64,000 nucleotides of DNA. It comes from an uncultured Marivita sp. Lineage in GTDB: Bacteria; Pseudomonadota; Alphaproteobacteria; Rhodobacterales; Rhodobacteraceae. The notes beneath the pieces were generated by a model. The model had not been told where the DNA came from. It worked only from the letters and a program-made list of their open reading frames with translations, and made no database searches. The translations under genes and the position numbers were made by a program. This document shows positions 31,094 through 40,871 of the stretch, piece after piece; within the stretch, counting starts at the first letter, position 1; every line of letters begins with the position of its first letter. The stretch covers positions 310,001-374,000 of the forward strand of contig NZ_CANKYW010000001.1 of the NCBI RefSeq assembly GCF_947488135.1, read 5' to 3'.

Positions 31094-31117
31094 CCAGTCC
31101 GGGTTCCCCCGGACCGG
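31094..31117 (-). terminator. Hairpin terminator after the dienelactone hydrolase gene
   Basis: GTCCGGG-TTCC-CCCGGAC forms a perfect 7-bp stem just past the stop of the minus-strand hydrolase gene, followed in that direction by CCCCTTTC. It is probably intrinsic or hairpin-stabilised termination, separating this gene from the SDR. Confidence 0.5.
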
Positions 31118-31126
31118 CAAATGAGA

Positions 31127-32032
31127 TCAACTCAGATGTTCGTTGAAGAACGCGATGGTGCGATCCCACGCCAGTTCCGCCGCTTCCTCGTCATAGCGGG
31201 GCGTGCTGTCGTTGTGGAACCCGTGGTTCACGCCCGGATAGATATGGGCGGTGTATGTCTTGCCATGTTCTTGGAGCGCCGCCTCGTAGGCGGGCCAGCC
31301 TTCGTTGATCCGCTCGTCAAGCTCTGCGTAATGCAGCAACAAAGGCGCCTGGATTTTCGGAACGTCCTCCGCACTGGCTTGCCGTCCGTAAAACGGCACC
31401 GACGCGCCCAGTTCGGGATAGGCCACCGCCATCGCATTGCACACGCCGCCGCCATAGCAGAACCCGACACAGCCCACATTGCCCGTCGTGTCGGAATGAT
31501 CGGCGAGAAACTCATAGGCCGCGAAAAAATCGTTCATCAGCTTTTCGCCATCGACCGTGCTTTGCAACTCGCGTCCTTCGGCATCGTTGCCGGGATAGCC
31601 GCCGACGCTCGACAATCCGTCGGGTGCCAGCGAGATGAAGCCGGCCTTGGCCACACGGCGGGCCACGTCCTCGATATAGGGGTTCAGACCGCGGTTCTCG
31701 TGGATCACGACCACCGCCGGGGCGGTGCCTTCAAGGTTGGCCGGCTTCACCAGATAGCCGCGCACCTCGCCATGCCCGTTCGGGGACGGATAGGTGATGT
31801 ATTCGGGCACGATGTCCGGATCGTTGAAACTGACCTGCTCGGCCAGTGCGTAATTGGGCGACATCATGTTCAGCAGCGCCGCCGCCGTCAGTCCGCCAAC
31901 GGCGAACTTGCCTGCCCGGTCAAGAAATTCACGCTTGGTGATCTTGCCATGCGCGTAATAGTCGTAAAGCTCGAGCAACTCCTGATCGAAGTCCTTGGCC
32001 GTCATGCGTTTGGTTGGGGTAATCTCGTTCAT
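31127..32032 (-). CDS. Dienelactone hydrolase family protein with Tat-like N-terminus
   Basis: A 301-aa alpha/beta hydrolase. The nucleophile elbow GFCYGGG carries Cys as in dienelactone hydrolases; the acid is in ELDERI and the His in GVNHGF, completing the triad. The N-terminal region [21 protein letters not shown] looks like a degenerate export or Tat signal with a single Arg. ATG 32032 follows GGGAG; the track's start is 16 codons earlier. Substrate not known. Confidence 0.85.
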   Translation of the reverse strand: MNEITPTKRMTAKDFDQELLELYDYYAHGKITKREFLDRAGKFAVGGLTAAALLNMMSPNYALAEQVSFNDPDIVPEYITYPSPNGHGEVRGYLVKPANLEGTAPAVVVIHENRGLNPYIEDVARRVAKAGFISLAPDGLSSVGGYPGNDAEGRELQSTVDGEKLMNDFFAAYEFLADHSDTTGNVGCVGFCYGGGVCNAMAVAYPELGASVPFYGRQASAEDVPKIQAPLLLHYAELDERINEGWPAYEAALQEHGKTYTAHIYPGVNHGFHNDSTPRYDEEAAELAWDRTIAFFNEHLS

Positions 32033-32120
32033 TCTAACGCTCCCTGATCGTCCGTCCCCGGATGTGGGGTGAGGATGCAATGACGATAGCCCTCGAACGC
32101 GCCCGGGGTATAATCAAATC

Positions 32121-32525
32121 ATGCAAACGACCTTTCACATTCGCACAAACGGCCCCGGCCTTTACGAATTTACGCGCGATGTCGCGGGATGGGTTCAGGG
32201 CACCGGTCTTTTGACGCTGTTCATCCAGCACACATCAGCCAGCCTTCTGATCCAGGAAAACGCCGATCCCGAGGTGCAGACAGACCTGACCGCGTATTTC
32301 CACCGCCTCGTGCCGCCCACCACCGACCCGTCCATGTCCTACCTCACGCACACCTACGAAGGACCGGACGACATGCCCGCCCATATCAAGGCGGCGATGC
32401 TGCCGGTCAGCCTGTCGATCCCCGTTGCGGACGGAAGGATCGCATTGGGAACTTGGCAGGGGATTTACGTCTTCGAGCACCGAAACGCGGCGCACACCCG
32501 CCGGGTCGTGGCGCATTTGGGCTGA
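32121..32525 (+). CDS. yjbQ: YjbQ / UPF0047 family protein
   Basis: A 134-aa protein of the YjbQ family (secondary thiamine-phosphate synthase activity in E. coli). Family signatures LLTLFIQHTSASLLIQENADPEVQTDL and the C-terminal LGTWQGIYVFEHRN are present. It stands alone between divergent hydrolase and nrdR. Confidence 0.88.
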   Translation: MQTTFHIRTNGPGLYEFTRDVAGWVQGTGLLTLFIQHTSASLLIQENADPEVQTDLTAYFHRLVPPTTDPSMSYLTHTYEGPDDMPAHIKAAMLPVSLSIPVADGRIALGTWQGIYVFEHRNAAHTRRVVAHLG

Positions 32526-32625
32526 CCGGGGCGCGACAGACGCGCCGATCTGATGCAGACAGACCACCACCACTTGCGGGGTGAAATCCGGGCTACCCAA
32601 AACTTCGCGGCTGACCTATAGTGAC

Positions 32626-32634
32626 TGTGGATAA
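32626..32634 (-). promoter_or_regulatory. DnaA box upstream of nrdR
   Basis: TGTGGATAA on the + strand is a perfect DnaA box (TTATCCACA) on the minus strand, 52 bp before the nrdR start. It sits in a larger dyad with outer arms CTGTGG (32625-32630) and CCACAG (32646-32651), with GGGTTAACCC overlapping the right part. DnaA control of dNTP-supply genes is known in other proteobacteria; here it is inference from one site. Confidence 0.45.
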
Positions 32635-32686
32635 GTGGGGTTAACCCACAGTTCGAGGCAGAGACGAAAAAAGAGGGGAACGGCCA

Positions 32687-33166
32687 ATGCGCTGCCCGTT
32701 TTGCGGAAATATCGATTCACAGGTCAAAGACAGCCGTCCCGCAGAGGACCATGTCGCCATTCGGCGCAGACGATTTTGCCCGGCCTGCGGGGGCCGCTTC
32801 ACCACCTATGAACGGGTCCAGCTGCGCGATCTCGTGGTGATCAAGTCCAACGGACGCCGCGAGGATTTCGACCGCGACAAGCTGGAACGCTCGATCCGCA
32901 TGGCGATGCAGAAACGCCCGATCGATCCCGAACGGATCGACCAGATGATCTCGGGGATCGTGCGCCGTCTGGAAAGCCTTGGCGAAACCGATATCGCCTC
33001 CAAGCAGATCGGCGAAATCGTCATGGAAACGCTCGCCCGGATCGATACCGTGGCCTATGTCCGCTTCGCAAGCGTTTACAAGAACTTCCAGGAAGCCGAC
33101 GATTTCGACAAGTTCGTCAGCGAATTGCGCCCATCGGAAAAAGACAAACCCAAATCAGACGAGTGA
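32687..33166 (+). CDS. nrdR: Transcriptional repressor NrdR
   Basis: A 159-aa regulator of ribonucleotide reductase genes. The N-terminal zinc ribbon is MRCPFCGN...[13 protein letters not shown]; the ATP-cone domain follows ([20 protein letters not shown]). Length is typical. ribD begins 9 bp after its stop, the common nrdR-ribD pairing. Confidence 0.96.
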   Translation: MRCPFCGNIDSQVKDSRPAEDHVAIRRRRFCPACGGRFTTYERVQLRDLVVIKSNGRREDFDRDKLERSIRMAMQKRPIDPERIDQMISGIVRRLESLGETDIASKQIGEIVMETLARIDTVAYVRFASVYKNFQEADDFDKFVSELRPSEKDKPKSDE

Positions 33167-33175
33167 CCCGGCCTC

Positions 33176-34288
33176 ATGCGCCCGGATGATGCGCGCCATA
33201 TGGAGCGGGCGTTGGAACTGGGCCGACGCGGATTGGGCAACACCTGGCCCAACCCGGCGGTCGGTTGCGTCATTGTTCAACAGGACAAGGTCGTCGGCGA
33301 AGGCTGGACCCAGCCGGGCGGACGCCCCCATGCCGAAACCGAGGCGCTGCTGCAAGCGGGCGCTGCGGCCAAGGGGGCAACGGCCTATGTCACCCTCGAA
33401 CCTTGCGCCCATCACGGCCAGACACCGCCCTGCACCGATGCGCTGATCGCCGCCGGGGTCGCGCGCGTCGTGGCACCCTTCGCCGACCATGATCCGCGCG
33501 TATCAGGGCAGGGCTTTGACCGTCTGCGCGCCGCCGGGATCGAAGTGACGACGGGCGTCGGCGCCGATGCGGCAGAGGTCGATCACGCCGGGTTCTTCTG
33601 TCGTGTCGCCACCGGCCGCCCGCGTCTCACCCTGAAACTCGCCACCAGCCTCGACGGCCGCATCGCCACGGCCAGCGGAGACAGCCAGTGGATCACCGGC
33701 CCGGAAACGCGGTCCTACGTCCACAGGTTGCGCGCCTGCCATGACGCGGTGATGGTGGGGGCTGGGACCGTGCGCGCGGATGACCCGCTCTTGACTGTGC
33801 GCGGCTTCGACGTGCCGCAACAGCCCGTGCGCATCGTCATCTCGCGCCGTCTCGATCTACCGCTTGACGGCAACCTCGCCCGCACGCTGGACATTGCGCC
33901 GCTCTGGCTTTGCCACGGCGAGGATGCGCCCGAGGATGCGCGGCTTGCATGGTCGCAGATCGGGGCCAAGCTGATCCAGGTGCCGCTCGATGGTCGGCAA
34001 GTGGACATCCCGGCGCTGATGCAGGCACTGGGTGACGAAGGTCTGACGCGTGTGTTCTGCGAAGGCGGCGGTGAACTGGCCGCCAGCCTCTTGTCCGCCG
34101 ATCTCGTAGACAGGCTGGACCTGCACATGGGGGGCGTTGTCATCGGGGCAGAGGGGCGTCCTGCGCTGGGCGCGCTTGGGCTGGACCGCTTGGCGGATGC
34201 GCCGCGCTTTGCCCTGACCTCGGTGCGGCAAAGCGGTGACGATGTGGTTCAAAGCTGGACCCGTCAGCGCCGCCAGAGCCACGCGTAG
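33176..34288 (+). CDS. ribD: Bifunctional riboflavin deaminase/reductase RibD
   Basis: A 370-aa two-domain enzyme. The N-terminal deaminase has the zinc motif HAE and PCAHHGQTPPC; the C-terminal reductase follows, with LKLATSLDGRIAT at the boundary. It makes the ribitylamino-uracil intermediate of riboflavin synthesis. Its end overlaps the end of the convergent kpsC gene by 25 bp. Confidence 0.95.
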   Translation: MRPDDARHMERALELGRRGLGNTWPNPAVGCVIVQQDKVVGEGWTQPGGRPHAETEALLQAGAAAKGATAYVTLEPCAHHGQTPPCTDALIAAGVARVVAPFADHDPRVSGQGFDRLRAAGIEVTTGVGADAAEVDHAGFFCRVATGRPRLTLKLATSLDGRIATASGDSQWITGPETRSYVHRLRACHDAVMVGAGTVRADDPLLTVRGFDVPQQPVRIVISRRLDLPLDGNLARTLDIAPLWLCHGEDAPEDARLAWSQIGAKLIQVPLDGRQVDIPALMQALGDEGLTRVFCEGGGELAASLLSADLVDRLDLHMGGVVIGAEGRPALGALGLDRLADAPRFALTSVRQSGDDVVQSWTRQRRQSHA

Positions 34289-36291
34289 CTCGCCATCACA
34301 CCCTGTGCCTTGGCCAAGAGGCGCAAAGGTTTCGACGTCGGCACCGATCCCGTGCGCAACCGGTCGAGCACCACTTCGATCGGACAGGCCATGCCCGTCA
34401 CCGGATCGAAGTAGCGCGGATAGGCGATCAAGGCCGCATGGGCCAAAGCTTCGAGGCTGATCACCCGTCCACGGCGGTCGGGCAGGGGGCACAGGTCCGT
34501 GGTCAGGCCCCAGCCCGCGTAGAACGGCACCCCGAGCGTCGTGACCCGAACCTCGCGCAGCAGGGCCTCGAACCCGGTGAGCGAGGTCATGGTCCAGACC
34601 GCATCGACCTGGCTCAGAAGCGCCGACATGGGCGCATCCGTCACAACCTGATCCGCCCATCGCGCGGCGTCCTTCACAGCGCCGGGCCGCAAACCGGCGG
34701 TCACGTCCGGGTGCGGTTTGTAGAGGATAACCGCATCCGCATTTGCATCGCGAACCCGTTGCAGCAGGGCTGCGTTGGTTGTGATCTCCGGGCTTCCCAG
34801 CACCACCGACGCGTCGTCTTCGACCTGTCCGGGAACCAGAATGACGGACCGCCCGTCCGCCGCGGGGATCGGGTATTCCGACGCGCCAGTCGCGTATTTC
34901 GTGATCCCGCCCGCGATGATCCGGTCGATCACCCGGCGCGCACGGTTCAGGGCGTGGTCTGGCAATCCGACGCTCTCGGAAATCAGCGCCTCGAGACGCG
35001 ATGGGCGGGTTGGATCGAAATAGATGCCAAGATCGTCCAGCACCAGCGACAGCGGCGGTACGAGCTCGGCACCCAGCCCCTGTGACCGGATGAACCCGTC
35101 CTCGACACTCCATTCTCCCGCACGCGCAGCGGTTCCCCAAGCCATTACGGACGGTGCATCACCCGCCCTCGGTGCGCCGAACCTCATCGGTTTCTGGCTA
35201 CCGAACATCGCTTGCATGTGCGGCCGTTTCCACAGCCTGATCTTCCGCCCGGTCCAGCCCTCGCGATCCTCGATCCACGCGCGTTGCGTCGCCTCCAGCG
35301 TGCCGACAACGCGCTCCAGATCGCAAAGACGGTCGGTATAGGGATCGTACCAGACCGGATAAAGCATCATCGCCCCGGCAAAAAGCTGGGCGCGGGTCAA
35401 CGTGCGCTGGCGGCGGATCAATTGGTGTTCGTCCTCGGTCAGCCCCCAGCCCGCGTAGAACGGCGTGCCGAACACGCGCGGTTTGTGGCCGGCAAGGATC
35501 GCCTCGAACCCCATCTGCGATGACAGGGTATAGACCGCGATGGCCCCTTCCAGCAGGTCCATCGGGGCGTGGGCGCCGTCGATGAACGACACCCGCCCCT
35601 GCGCCTGCTCCGCAGTGAAGTGGCCCGAACGCTTGCCCGCCAGGGTTTCGGGATGCGACCGGATCAGGATACGCTGCCCGGGGTGTTCGGTCTGCGCGTA
35701 ATACAGCATCTCGGCAAACCGCGCGCGGGCCATATCCGGGCCGGGAACCGACGCGAGGACCGACGCGTCACCCTCGACCTGATCCAGGACCAGCACATAG
35801 CCCGGTTCAGGCGGTTCAAGGTCGGAGTCATATGCGCTGTATTTCGCCAACCGCCCGTCACTGATCCGCGCCATCAAATCGCGCGCCGTGTTCAGAAGGG
35901 CCGTGTCATCCAGCGGGTCTTCGATCAGCAGCGTTTCAAGGTCTGAGGGGCGGGATGCGTCGAAATGCAGGCCCGTACGATCCAGCAACAGCCCAAGCGG
36001 CGGCTCCCGCTCCACCCGACCGGGATGCAGCGATCGCAGGAACGCATCCTCGACCCGCAGCACCGGCGCGTCGCGTCCCTCGGCGACGGCCACACCGCGC
36101 TCCGAACTGGGGGCCGCGCCCCAGACGCCGACCCAATCGCCGTCGGACGGGCGTCCGATGGACACCGACCAACTGGCAAGCTGAAGGATCCGCTTGATCC
36201 GCCCCTGTGTCAGGAATCCGCTGTTGTAGACGCACAAACGCCGGGAAGTCGGCTCCCCGGCGTTTGCATGTGTGAAAGAGGACGGATGCAT
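34264..36291 (-). CDS. kpsC: Capsule polysaccharide glycosyltransferase KpsC
   Basis: A 675-aa KpsC-type protein with two homologous halves, each containing PFYAGWGLT (near residues 275 and 595). In ABC-type capsule systems KpsC and KpsS build the poly-Kdo linker on lipid. ATG 36291 is used; the track ORF runs 33 codons further upstream into the preceding gene. It starts 8 bp after the wza-like stop. Capsule transport genes kpsM, kpsT and kpsE are not in the window. Confidence 0.9.
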   Translation of the reverse strand: MHPSSFTHANAGEPTSRRLCVYNSGFLTQGRIKRILQLASWSVSIGRPSDGDWVGVWGAAPSSERGVAVAEGRDAPVLRVEDAFLRSLHPGRVEREPPLGLLLDRTGLHFDASRPSDLETLLIEDPLDDTALLNTARDLMARISDGRLAKYSAYDSDLEPPEPGYVLVLDQVEGDASVLASVPGPDMARARFAEMLYYAQTEHPGQRILIRSHPETLAGKRSGHFTAEQAQGRVSFIDGAHAPMDLLEGAIAVYTLSSQMGFEAILAGHKPRVFGTPFYAGWGLTEDEHQLIRRQRTLTRAQLFAGAMMLYPVWYDPYTDRLCDLERVVGTLEATQRAWIEDREGWTGRKIRLWKRPHMQAMFGSQKPMRFGAPRAGDAPSVMAWGTAARAGEWSVEDGFIRSQGLGAELVPPLSLVLDDLGIYFDPTRPSRLEALISESVGLPDHALNRARRVIDRIIAGGITKYATGASEYPIPAADGRSVILVPGQVEDDASVVLGSPEITTNAALLQRVRDANADAVILYKPHPDVTAGLRPGAVKDAARWADQVVTDAPMSALLSQVDAVWTMTSLTGFEALLREVRVTTLGVPFYAGWGLTTDLCPLPDRRGRVISLEALAHAALIAYPRYFDPVTGMACPIEVVLDRLRTGSVPTSKPLRLLAKAQGVMASYAWLWRR

Positions 36292-36299
36292 CACCCGTG

Positions 36300-37448
36300 T
36301 CACTCGCCGAGAGTGCCACCCGTCGCCGCTGTCGTGAGACCCTGCGCACCTCCAAGCGTGCCGGTGATCGACGCGATGGTGCGGTTCCACTGAACGATGG
36401 GGGCTTCGGTCACGTAGATCAGATCGCCGTCCCGGATCAGGAAATCGCGCGCCATGAAAAGACCATTGGGTTCGGTCAGATCGGTCACGTAGATCATACG
36501 CTGCGCACCGACGAGGTCGGACCGGCCCAGAACCGCGTTTGCGATCTCGGCGGGTTCGTTGCGGAACACGAAGACACCCGTCGGATCGGCCGTCGAGGCG
36601 CTCAGACCGCCGAGTTGGGCCAAGGCCTCCACCAGAGACAATGTGCGTGTGTCGAAGGTCAGCCGGGTTTGCGATCCGGCAGCCCCGAGCGCCGTGAAGG
36701 ACCGCTGATCGGCTTCGACCAGAATCCGGTCGCCGTCGCGCAAGGCGATGTCCAGTTTCGGATGATCGTAAAGATCCTGGAACCAGATCGTCTCGCTGTG
36801 ATTGCCACGGGTCAGCGTGATCTGCGCGATCTCGGGCGAGGTTCCGACCCCACCGGCACTGGCCAGCATCGTTCCCAGCGTGCGCGCCGGGCGGGTGATC
36901 GGGAAGATGCCCTGCACCCCGGCCGAGCCGAGGATCGACACGGTCGCCCCGTCGCCCGCCGTGCGGCGCACCTCGACCTGCGGGTCGGGCGTCTGGTCTT
37001 CAAGCTGCTGTGTGATGATCCGACGGATCGCTTCGGGCGTGTTCCCGGCGGCCTTGATGCGCCCGGCATAGGGCACGAAGATGAAGCCCGAACCATCGAC
37101 CTGCACGCTTTCCAGCGCCGTCGCGTTCGACGCTTCCCCGGCCAATAGCCCGTCGTCGACGTTCTCCCAGATCGTCAGACCCAGCGTGTCGCCCGGACGA
37201 ATGATATCGGCGCTTTGGATGCCGGCATTCTTGAGGCTGTCGGAAAATCCAAGCGCGGGCACAACCGCCGTGGTCCGCGTGACCCGGTCATTGACCGCCA
37301 CGACAAAGGCATCCCCCTCGCGCTGAACAGAGCCCGCAAAAATCTGCTTTTTGGTCGGCCCGACGCCGGGAAGCCCGCACGACGCCAGAAAGGATGCCGA
37401 AAGCACCACGACGATGGGCGTCGCCCACCGGAATTTCGAACTGAACAC
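36300..37448 (-). CDS. Wza-like outer-membrane polysaccharide export lipoprotein
   Basis: A 382-aa lipoprotein. The signal ends in the lipobox LASC; the mature protein has the polysaccharide-export domain (IIRPGDTLGLTIWENVD) and repeated SLBB-type ligand domains. The start is GTG 37448 preceded by GAGGAGA. It probably forms the outer-membrane exit for capsule made by the KpsC/KpsS genes either side. Confidence 0.88.
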   Translation of the reverse strand: MFSSKFRWATPIVVVLSASFLASCGLPGVGPTKKQIFAGSVQREGDAFVVAVNDRVTRTTAVVPALGFSDSLKNAGIQSADIIRPGDTLGLTIWENVDDGLLAGEASNATALESVQVDGSGFIFVPYAGRIKAAGNTPEAIRRIITQQLEDQTPDPQVEVRRTAGDGATVSILGSAGVQGIFPITRPARTLGTMLASAGGVGTSPEIAQITLTRGNHSETIWFQDLYDHPKLDIALRDGDRILVEADQRSFTALGAAGSQTRLTFDTRTLSLVEALAQLGGLSASTADPTGVFVFRNEPAEIANAVLGRSDLVGAQRMIYVTDLTEPNGLFMARDFLIRDGDLIYVTEAPIVQWNRTIASITGTLGGAQGLTTAATGGTLGE

Positions 37449-37548
37449 TGCTCGGTCTCCTCGACCAGTTATTGACTGCCTCGGTTTATATTTTTCGGGT
37501 AAGCTACCGGAATCCAGTCAGTTTGGCCAGTACTAGGGCTGGTGCCGT

Positions 37549-38856
37549 TCAGCGAACGACCCGCAACTGTTGCGCCTCGGTCTCGCGGCGCTGCAACCGC
37601 AGATCGTAAGGACCCGCCGTCGAGATCATGCGGTCGATGACCTGCCTGAGCAGTTGCGCCCGCCCTTTCGCGGAATAGAAGCCGCCCGGAATCTGGCTCG
37701 TTTCAAGCAGGAACTGCCGGTAGATCGCGTAGGCGCCCGGATCGGGCGGATGAGGATCGGCGAAGAAATCGGGCAGGGTCTGATGCGACACCAGCCCCGG
37801 CTTGTCATAGACGCTTGTGCCGAAACTGCGCACCGGCAGCCCCCGCCACAGCGCCTGATGCGCCGATGTGGAATTGACCGTGACGGCGGACCGTGCGGAC
37901 TGGAGCAGGTAGGCGAGCTTACCGCCGCGCACGAAGTGAACACGGTCCATGACCCCATGCGCCGCCGCACTTGCGCGGATGGCGCTTTCCAGCGGTGCGC
38001 GCCCATCCTCGAGCGGATGCGCCTTGAAGACCAGACGGTGATGCGACGGCGCGCCTTGTGCGAAGCCCGAGATCACCATCTCGATGAAATCGGTCTGCGA
38101 CGCAAAACCCGAGAACGCCCGAAAGCTCGCATCGTGTTCGAGTTGCAGCAACACCACGTGATAGGGGCGCCCGCCGCGCCTGATCCGTCGGGTCACCGCC
38201 CAGCGTTCGACCATATGGCGCGGGCGTCGCACCAGGCGCAGCACGTGCAGGCGAAACTCCTCGGCGACGCTCTGGTCACGGTGCGGGCGGAAGTTCGGAA
38301 AAGCCTGGTTTCGGAACAGGACATGCCAGTGATAAAGCGCCCCGTGCACCATATGCATCCGCAGATCGCCCCAGCGGTCGGGCGGCAGCGCGGGAACATC
38401 CGCGGTCCGGGTCAGGGCGCGCTCCATCTCGTCCAGCGTGATTTCCATCAACCTGGAATGACCATTCGATCCGTTGCGCTCATAGGTCGCCCAGTAGGGC
38501 CGCAGATAGCCTTCCTCGAACACGTGAACCGTAAGGCCGGCGTCCCGCGCGGCGGAGATCGCCTCGGCGTGGTGTCGGCGCACGTCACCGTAGACGACCA
38601 GATCTGTCGCTCCGGTCGTCGCGACCCAGTCGCGAAACTGCTTCGGCCACTCCTCTGCCGTGCCGCGAAAGGCCAGAAGCGTCGACCGATCACGCCATCG
38701 CGCGCCGTCCCCCGCATTGAACGCCACGCGCCAGCAGGCGGCCCCGGTTTCCGTCAAGCGCTCGGCCAATTCGCTGAAAAACGGGCCGTGCGGCCCCTGC
38801 AAGAACAGAAACACCCGCGCGGCGGCTGTGTCAGGCTTGCCCGTTGTGTTTGTCAT
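37549..38856 (-). CDS. kpsS: Capsule polysaccharide biosynthesis glycosyltransferase KpsS
   Basis: A 435-aa KpsS-type protein (capsular polysaccharide biosynthesis). Characteristic stretches are FLQGPHGPFFSELAERL, EEGYLRPYWATYE, KAHPLEDGRAPL and VNSTSAHQALWRGLPV. Together with KpsC it starts capsule chains on the lipid anchor. It is the upstream gene of the minus-strand trio kpsS-wza-kpsC. Confidence 0.9.
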   Translation of the reverse strand: MTNTTGKPDTAAARVFLFLQGPHGPFFSELAERLTETGAACWRVAFNAGDGARWRDRSTLLAFRGTAEEWPKQFRDWVATTGATDLVVYGDVRRHHAEAISAARDAGLTVHVFEEGYLRPYWATYERNGSNGHSRLMEITLDEMERALTRTADVPALPPDRWGDLRMHMVHGALYHWHVLFRNQAFPNFRPHRDQSVAEEFRLHVLRLVRRPRHMVERWAVTRRIRRGGRPYHVVLLQLEHDASFRAFSGFASQTDFIEMVISGFAQGAPSHHRLVFKAHPLEDGRAPLESAIRASAAAHGVMDRVHFVRGGKLAYLLQSARSAVTVNSTSAHQALWRGLPVRSFGTSVYDKPGLVSHQTLPDFFADPHPPDPGAYAIYRQFLLETSQIPGGFYSAKGRAQLLRQVIDRMISTAGPYDLRLQRRETEAQQLRVVR

Positions 38857-38963
38857 GGCGTCGCAGTATCCCTCGGATCAGCGCGAGGCTACCACGGATG
38901 GTGGCCCTCTGAGAATGGCATTCCGCAAGATTTGGTGCGGAAGACGGTGATAAGGGCAAGATC

Positions 38964-39554
38964 ATGTTTACTGGCATCGTGACCGATATCGGAGAGATCC
39001 GGAGCCTCGAACACCGCGGCGACCTGCGCGCCCGTATCGGCACCGGCTACGACACAGACAGCATCGACATCGGCGCGTCCATCGCGTGCAGCGGCGTGTG
39101 TCTCACCGTGGTGCAGCTTGGCCCGGATTGGTTCGACGTAGAGATCAGCGCCGAAACGCTGGACAAGACCAATATCGGGCAGTGGACCGTGGGCCAGAAG
39201 ATCAACCTCGAACGCGCCCTCAAGGTCGGCGACGAACTTGGCGGGCATATCGTGTCGGGCCACGTCGATGGTCTGGCCGAGATCGTCGATATGCGGCCAG
39301 AGGGCGACAGCGTGCGCTACACGTTCGACGCGCCCAAAGCCCTTGCGCGGTTCATCGCGCCCAAAGGCTCGGTCGCGCTGGACGGCACATCGCTGACTGT
39401 GAACGAGGTCGAAGGCACGCGCTTCGGCGTCAACATCATCCCGCACACCCAAGAGGTCACGACCTGGGGCGCGTCCAGGGTGGGCGACAAGGTCAATCTC
39501 GAGATCGACACGCTGGCCCGCTACGTGGCGCGTCTGGCGGAGATGCAGGGGTAG
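38964..39554 (+). CDS. ribE: Riboflavin synthase alpha chain RibE
   Basis: A 196-aa lumazine-binding trimeric enzyme that makes riboflavin from two lumazines. It has two repeated barrel domains (MFTGIVTDIGEI... and ...HIVSGHVDG...). It lies on the same strand as ribD but is separated from it by the capsule trio. No FMN riboswitch motif is visible upstream. The stop codon TAG abuts a twin-palindrome element. Confidence 0.95.
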   Translation: MFTGIVTDIGEIRSLEHRGDLRARIGTGYDTDSIDIGASIACSGVCLTVVQLGPDWFDVEISAETLDKTNIGQWTVGQKINLERALKVGDELGGHIVSGHVDGLAEIVDMRPEGDSVRYTFDAPKALARFIAPKGSVALDGTSLTVNEVEGTRFGVNIIPHTQEVTTWGASRVGDKVNLEIDTLARYVARLAEMQG

Positions 39555-39597
39555 CGAATGCGTCGACGCATTCGCGCGTTTCAGTCGACTGAAACGC
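39554..39597. repeat. Twin-palindrome element, copy 1 (after ribE)
   Basis: Two perfect 22-bp palindromes side by side without a spacer. The first (39554-39575) has the core ATGCGTCGACGCAT; the second (39576-39597) has arms GCGTTTCAGTC / GACTGAAACGC. The first base is the last base of the ribE stop. The second holds the stop codon of the convergent MFS gene. A second copy follows glyA. Probable role: 3'-end hairpins of ribE and the MFS transcript. Confidence 0.85.
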
Positions 39598-40768
39598 GGC
39601 CCTCTGCCATCGCGGCGACCGCCCGGCGACCGATCGCCAATGTCACCAGAATACCCACTACGTAAGCCGTGAGCAGGAACAGGAACGGCCCCAACACCGG
39701 CGCGCCCTGGTAGAGCGCGATCAAGAGCGGCGTGCCACTCAGGTTGCCGAGGTTGCCCATCTGCGCCAGCGCCCCATTGGCCAGCGCCCGTGACGGCGCA
39801 TCGGCGTTGATCTGCGGCACGACTGCGAACCCTGCGCTCTGGATCAGCGCCATGCTGGCGAACAGCAACAGCACGCTCCATGTCGTGAACCCGGTCACCA
39901 GGATCACCACCGCCATCCCGGCGCACAGGGCGAAGCCCAGTGTCAGGACCGGCAGGGCCGGACGGCGGGACAGGACGAAGACCCCGACCGACAAGGCGAC
40001 CGCGATGGACACCAACGGGGCCGTCGCGACGAACCATGTCGGCGCTGTGCCTTGCGTCAACAATGGCAGGGCAGTCAGCACCGATACGAAGGTCAGCGTA
40101 TAGCAGAGCCACGCCAATGCAGGCGTGGCGATTCCCGGCGTCGCATAGGCGGTCAGGTGCCTTCGCAGAACCGACACGCGCGCGCTGGGCGGCACGGTCG
40201 CGATGATGGCGCGTGGCAACACGAGCATCACCGCGCCGCAAGCGAGCGCCATCCACGCCCCGTGCGCGGCGAGCACGACCGGCAATCCGCCCCAAGCGAT
40301 CATCACGGGCGCCGCAACGGCCGTAAGCGCGAAGGCCACACCGAAAAACGTGCTCCACAACGTCAGCGCGGCGGGGCGGTAGCGGTCGGGCGTCGCCTCT
40401 GCGATCAGGGTCGGGGCGGCCACCACGATCAGCAGGTGCGATGCGCCTTCCAGAACGCGGCTTGCCATCATGACCGGCAGCGCGGGCAGTGTGGCCTGCC
40501 ACAGCGACACGGCAGCACCCAGCGCCAGTGCGCCGACAAGCGCCTTCCGCGCCCCGATCCGGGACACCACGATTCCGGCGACCAATCCCAGGATCAGACC
40601 CACAAGGCTGATCAGCGACACGGTCAACCCGAGCAGGGTTTCGCCTTGCCCGGCATAAACCTCGGTCAGGGTGACGAAACTCACCGCCAGCTTCGAGAAT
40701 TGCCCCGCCGCGCCAAGCCCCGCCAGATAGAGCGTCAGGGTCAGAAGAAGCGGATGGGGTGTGCGCAT
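39581..40768 (-). CDS. MFS transporter
   Basis: A 395-aa major facilitator with about 12 hydrophobic segments. The cytoplasmic loop motif VVSRIGARKALVGALALGAAV between helices 2 and 3 is seen. Substrate unknown. ATG 40768 is used; the track begins 35 codons earlier. Its last residues (GRVSVD) and stop are encoded inside the twin-palindrome element. Divergent from the helicase gene at 40872. Confidence 0.85.
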   Translation of the reverse strand: MRTPHPLLLTLTLYLAGLGAAGQFSKLAVSFVTLTEVYAGQGETLLGLTVSLISLVGLILGLVAGIVVSRIGARKALVGALALGAAVSLWQATLPALPVMMASRVLEGASHLLIVVAAPTLIAEATPDRYRPAALTLWSTFFGVAFALTAVAAPVMIAWGGLPVVLAAHGAWMALACGAVMLVLPRAIIATVPPSARVSVLRRHLTAYATPGIATPALAWLCYTLTFVSVLTALPLLTQGTAPTWFVATAPLVSIAVALSVGVFVLSRRPALPVLTLGFALCAGMAVVILVTGFTTWSVLLLFASMALIQSAGFAVVPQINADAPSRALANGALAQMGNLGNLSGTPLLIALYQGAPVLGPFLFLLTAYVVGILVTLAIGRRAVAAMAEGRVSVD

Positions 40769-40871
40769 GGGTCGGGCCTTTCGGACGTGCGCGGACCATC
40801 TGCCATCCGCGCAGCACCTGCAATCCGCGCCAAGCGTTTTTCTTTGCGCGCGCGCAGCATATGTAAGGGGC

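Noticed and set aside
38857-38963. Possible FMN riboswitch before ribE
   Set aside because: The conserved RFN-element sequences are absent from this 107-bp gap.
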